From Verrucomicrobiota bacterium (lineage in GTDB: Bacteria; Verrucomicrobiota; Kiritimatiellia; RFP12; UBA1067): a stretch of 64,000 nt of DNA. The position numbers and the translations under genes are program-made. The notes beneath the pieces are model-generated. The model saw nothing but the letters and a program-made list of their open reading frames with translations, made no database searches and had not been told where the DNA came from. Position 1 is the stretch's first letter; each line of letters opens with the position of its first letter. Positions 61,843 through 64,000 of the stretch are shown piece by piece. Where the stretch lies: contig JAHFSX010000012.1 in NCBI GenBank assembly GCA_023269675.1, positions 98,711 through 162,710 of the forward strand. The letters run 5' to 3'.

Positions 61843-62931
61843 ATGAACCTCACCCTCCCAGAAACCTGCTCCACCGAGAGCGTGGCCACGCTTTGGCGTG
61901 AGATCATGCCCGCGGTCTCGGGCCTGGGGAAGGGGGACGCGCTCACGCTGGATGCCGACGGGGTCGTCCGGTGCGACGGGGCCGGCGAGGCGCTGATCGT
62001 CGAGCTCTACCGCAGGTCCGCCCAGCAAGGCTTTGCCATCACGTGCCAGGATGCCCGGCGCATCGTGTCGCGGACCCTGGGGCTGTTCGATGTGCGGCGC
62101 TTCACCGAGGATCCCGCCGCGGCCAACCCTATCCGCAATACGCACACGCGCGAGCAGCTGGGCCAGGCGGTCGTCAAGATCTTCGCCGACGTCTGCGAGC
62201 AGATGGCCTTTCTGGGCGAGCTGACGGCCTCGGGCTTTTCCCTGCTGGTGCGCCCCGGGCGGCTGCGGCTGCACGACACGATGCTGCATTTCGAGCGTGC
62301 GGGGATCGACGCGCTGCCCATCACCGTGCTGATCGGTTTTCTGCTCGGGCTCATCCTGGCCTTCCAGTCGGCGGCGGCGCTGCGCCAGTTCGGGGTGGAG
62401 GTGTATGTCGCGGACCTGATCGCGATCGGGCTCTTCCGCGAGCTGGGGCCTCTGATCACGGCGATCATTCTGGCGGGGCGGTCGGGCTCGGCCTTCGCGG
62501 CGGAGATCGGCACGATGAAGGTGAACGAGGAGATCGACGCCCTCACCACGTTCGGCCTGCCGCCGGTCGTCTTTTTGGCGCTGCCGCGCGTGATCGCCGC
62601 CACGCTGGTCATGCCGATCCTCAGCATCTTCTCGGTGCTCGCGGGCCTGATCGGCGGGGTCATCGTGCTCGGCTCGGTGAATGTGCCGGCCGCCACGTAT
62701 TGGCAGCACGTGATCGCCGCCTCATCGCTGAACAATATCATGCTGGGGCTCTTCAAATCCGCGGTTTTCGGCCTGCTGGTCGGCCTCGTGGGATGCGCCC
62801 AGGGGCTCCAGACCGGGCGCACGGCGGACGCGGTGGGCCGTGCGGCCACGGCCGCCGTGGTGGGCAGCCTGATCCTGATCACGATCTTCGACGGCATTTT
62901 CGCCGTTCTGTTTTTCCTGCTCGGAGTCTGA
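61843..62931 (+). CDS. mlaE: MlaE-type lipid-transport permease with N-terminal STAS-like domain
   Basis: About 362 residues from the ATG at 61843 (61804 is an alternative). Residues about 1-95 are a STAS-like domain fused ahead of the permease. The rest is the MlaE/YrbE fold with five hydrophobic segments and the motifs G-L-F-R-E-L-G-P-L-I-T-A-I-I-L-A-G-R-S-G-S-A-F-A-A and E-I-D-A-L. With MlaF and MlaD it moves phospholipids between inner and outer membranes, keeping the outer leaflet free of them. In E. coli the STAS protein (MlaB) is separate. The stop is three bases from mlaF. Confidence 0.88.
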   Translation: MNLTLPETCSTESVATLWREIMPAVSGLGKGDALTLDADGVVRCDGAGEALIVELYRRSAQQGFAITCQDARRIVSRTLGLFDVRRFTEDPAAANPIRNTHTREQLGQAVVKIFADVCEQMAFLGELTASGFSLLVRPGRLRLHDTMLHFERAGIDALPITVLIGFLLGLILAFQSAAALRQFGVEVYVADLIAIGLFRELGPLITAIILAGRSGSAFAAEIGTMKVNEEIDALTTFGLPPVVFLALPRVIAATLVMPILSIFSVLAGLIGGVIVLGSVNVPAATYWQHVIAASSLNNIMLGLFKSAVFGLLVGLVGCAQGLQTGRTADAVGRAATAAVVGSLILITIFDGIFAVLFFLLGV

Positions 62932-62934
62932 GCC

Positions 62935-63732
62935 ATGACCGAACAAACCGTCATCGAAGTCACGAATGTGGACGCGGGGTATGACAGCCCCGTGTTGGAG
63001 AACGTCAGCTTCACGGTGCGCAAAGGCGAGGTGTTTGTGATCCTCGGCGGCTCGGGATGCGGCAAGAGCACCCTGCTCAAACACATGATCGGACTGATGC
63101 CGCCGCTCAAGGGCGATATCCGCATCATGGGCGACCGCATCGACGGCGGCTCGCCGCAGGAGCGCGAGCGGGCCTTGCGGCGTTTCGGCGTCACCTACCA
63201 GAGCGGCGCGCTCTTCGGCTCGATGACGCTGCTCGAGAACGTCTGCCTGCCGCTGGAGTCGTTCACGGACCTGCCCAGCGAGGCGCGGTATCTGGTGGCC
63301 GAGATGAAGCTGGAGCTGGTCGGGCTGAAAGAGTACGCCGCCTTCTTCCCGTCGGAGATCAGCGGCGGCATGAAGAAGCGCGCGGCCATCGCGCGGGCCA
63401 TGGCGCTGGACCCCGCCATCCTGTTTCTCGACGAGCCCTCCGCCGGACTGGACCCCGTGACCTCCGCCGGACTGGACCACCTGATCCTGCGCATGCGCGA
63501 CACGCAAGGCATCACGGTCGTCATGGTCACGCACGAGCTGCCCAGCATTTTCGCGGTGGCGGACCGCTGCATCATGCTGGACAAGCCGACGCGGAGCCTG
63601 CTCGCGTCAGGCGCGCCCGCGGCGTTGCGCGACCGGCCGCCCAATGCGGCCGTGCGCGCCTTTTTCAACCGGGAGGCGGCGGAGACAATCAGGAACGGGC
63701 TGTCAGGGACAAGGCTTTTGAACCCGTCCTGA
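62935..63732 (+). CDS. mlaF: Mla ABC transporter ATPase
   Basis: 265 residues. Walker A G-G-S-G-C-G-K-S-T-L near 39, signature I-S-G-G-M-K-K-R-A (typical of MlaF/Ttg2A), Walker B I-L-F-L-D-E-P-S-A-G-L-D and H-loop T-H-E-L are intact. It drives the MlaE permease. The Tyr-Gln-Ser-Gly-Ala-Leu-Phe-Gly Q-loop is as in MlaF. Confidence 0.92.
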   Translation: MTEQTVIEVTNVDAGYDSPVLENVSFTVRKGEVFVILGGSGCGKSTLLKHMIGLMPPLKGDIRIMGDRIDGGSPQERERALRRFGVTYQSGALFGSMTLLENVCLPLESFTDLPSEARYLVAEMKLELVGLKEYAAFFPSEISGGMKKRAAIARAMALDPAILFLDEPSAGLDPVTSAGLDHLILRMRDTQGITVVMVTHELPSIFAVADRCIMLDKPTRSLLASGAPAALRDRPPNAAVRAFFNREAAETIRNGLSGTRLLNPS

Positions 63733-63769
63733 CGCGCGCGCCCGTCATCAAAGATGGATGCTTGCAACT

Positions 63770-64000
63770 ATGAATGAGAATAAAGCCAACTACGCCAAGA
63801 TCGGCTTCTTTGTCCTGAGCGGGGTCGCGATGATCCTGCTGGTGATCGGCATCGCCGGCGCGCGCGTCTTCAGCAAGCATGCGGTGCTGGCCGAAACCTA
63901 TTTTGCCGAATCGGTCACCGGTTTGGACCTCGGCTCGGCCGTGAAATACCGCGGCGTGCCGGTCGGCGAGGTGAAGCGCATCGGCTTCGTGTACAGCGAA
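63770..64000 (+). CDS. mlaD: MCE-domain lipid-transfer protein MlaD, 3' end outside the window
   Basis: The first 77 residues are present. One N-terminal membrane segment (about 12-33) is followed by the start of an MCE domain (F-A-E-S-V-T-G-L-D-L-G-S-A-V-K-Y-R-G-V-P-V-G-E-V). It forms the periplasmic ring through which lipids pass. It starts 37 bases after mlaF. Confidence 0.88.
   Translation, partial: MNENKANYAKIGFFVLSGVAMILLVIGIAGARVFSKHAVLAETYFAESVTGLDLGSAVKYRGVPVGEVKRIGFVYSE

Overview
The window is GC-rich bacterial chromosome, probably from a diderm, rod-shaped member of the PVC group (Kiritimatiellota, Lentisphaerota or Verrucomicrobiota). This placement is inferred, not proven. It rests on four things: outer-membrane assembly and lipid-transport genes (lptD, mlaE-mlaF-mlaD); a complete mreB-mreC-mreD-mrdA-rodA set; many very large secreted proteins built from PA14, DNRLRE, Fn3, thrombospondin-type-3, beta-helix and autotransporter-associated-strand modules; and intergenic short-unit repeats of a kind I associate with these phyla. 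No phage, transposase, CRISPR array or rRNA gene was seen. One tRNA gene (Gln, UUG) is present.

Layout. 1-7.5 kb: the end of a large secreted Ig/InlB-type protein, a membrane-anchored helical protein, an EboE-like TIM-barrel protein, a lipoprotein and a secreted beta-helix protein resembling GH141. 7.5-14.3 kb: a lower-GC block of four tightly coupled + strand genes (TSP3-repeat protein, possible small lipoprotein, giant secreted alpha/beta hydrolase, secreted partner). 14.4-18.3 kb: an autotransporter-strand-repeat protein and a YeeE/YedE transporter pair. 18.3-25.2 kb (minus strand): ispE, tRNA-Gln, prs, rplY, pth, rpsF, ssb, rpsR, rplI, dnaB, a housekeeping cluster in near-classical order. 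25.5-37 kb: a DEAD-box helicase and two tandem giant DNRLRE proteins. 37.4-51.2 kb: the cell-shape operon, then RNase G, lptD, a Tat-exported RpiB homologue, an ABC-2 exporter with a secreted helical-repeat protein and a 33-residue lipoprotein, a DEDDh exonuclease and RdgB. 51.2-60.5 kb: a giant propeller/Fn3 protein, three TRL-family lipoproteins, alkaline phosphatase and an AAPAKK-repeat histone-H1-like protein. 60.5-64 kb: purM, and mlaE-mlaF-mlaD running off the edge.

How they fit together. The shape operon (MreBCD, PBP2, RodA) drives lateral wall growth, while LptD and the Mla genes maintain the outer membrane. The ispE-to-dnaB cluster supplies isoprenoid and PRPP precursors, ribosomal proteins and replication proteins. 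The accessory parts are almost entirely secreted or surface proteins, many with carbohydrate-binding or hydrolase modules, which suits a polysaccharide-degrading or particle-attached lifestyle. The most unusual stretch is the coupled 7.8-14.2 kb operon: a secreted lipase-like hydrolase with a dedicated overlapping downstream gene, plus homopolymeric G tracts. The intergenic spaces carry several distinct families of short-unit or inverted repeats.
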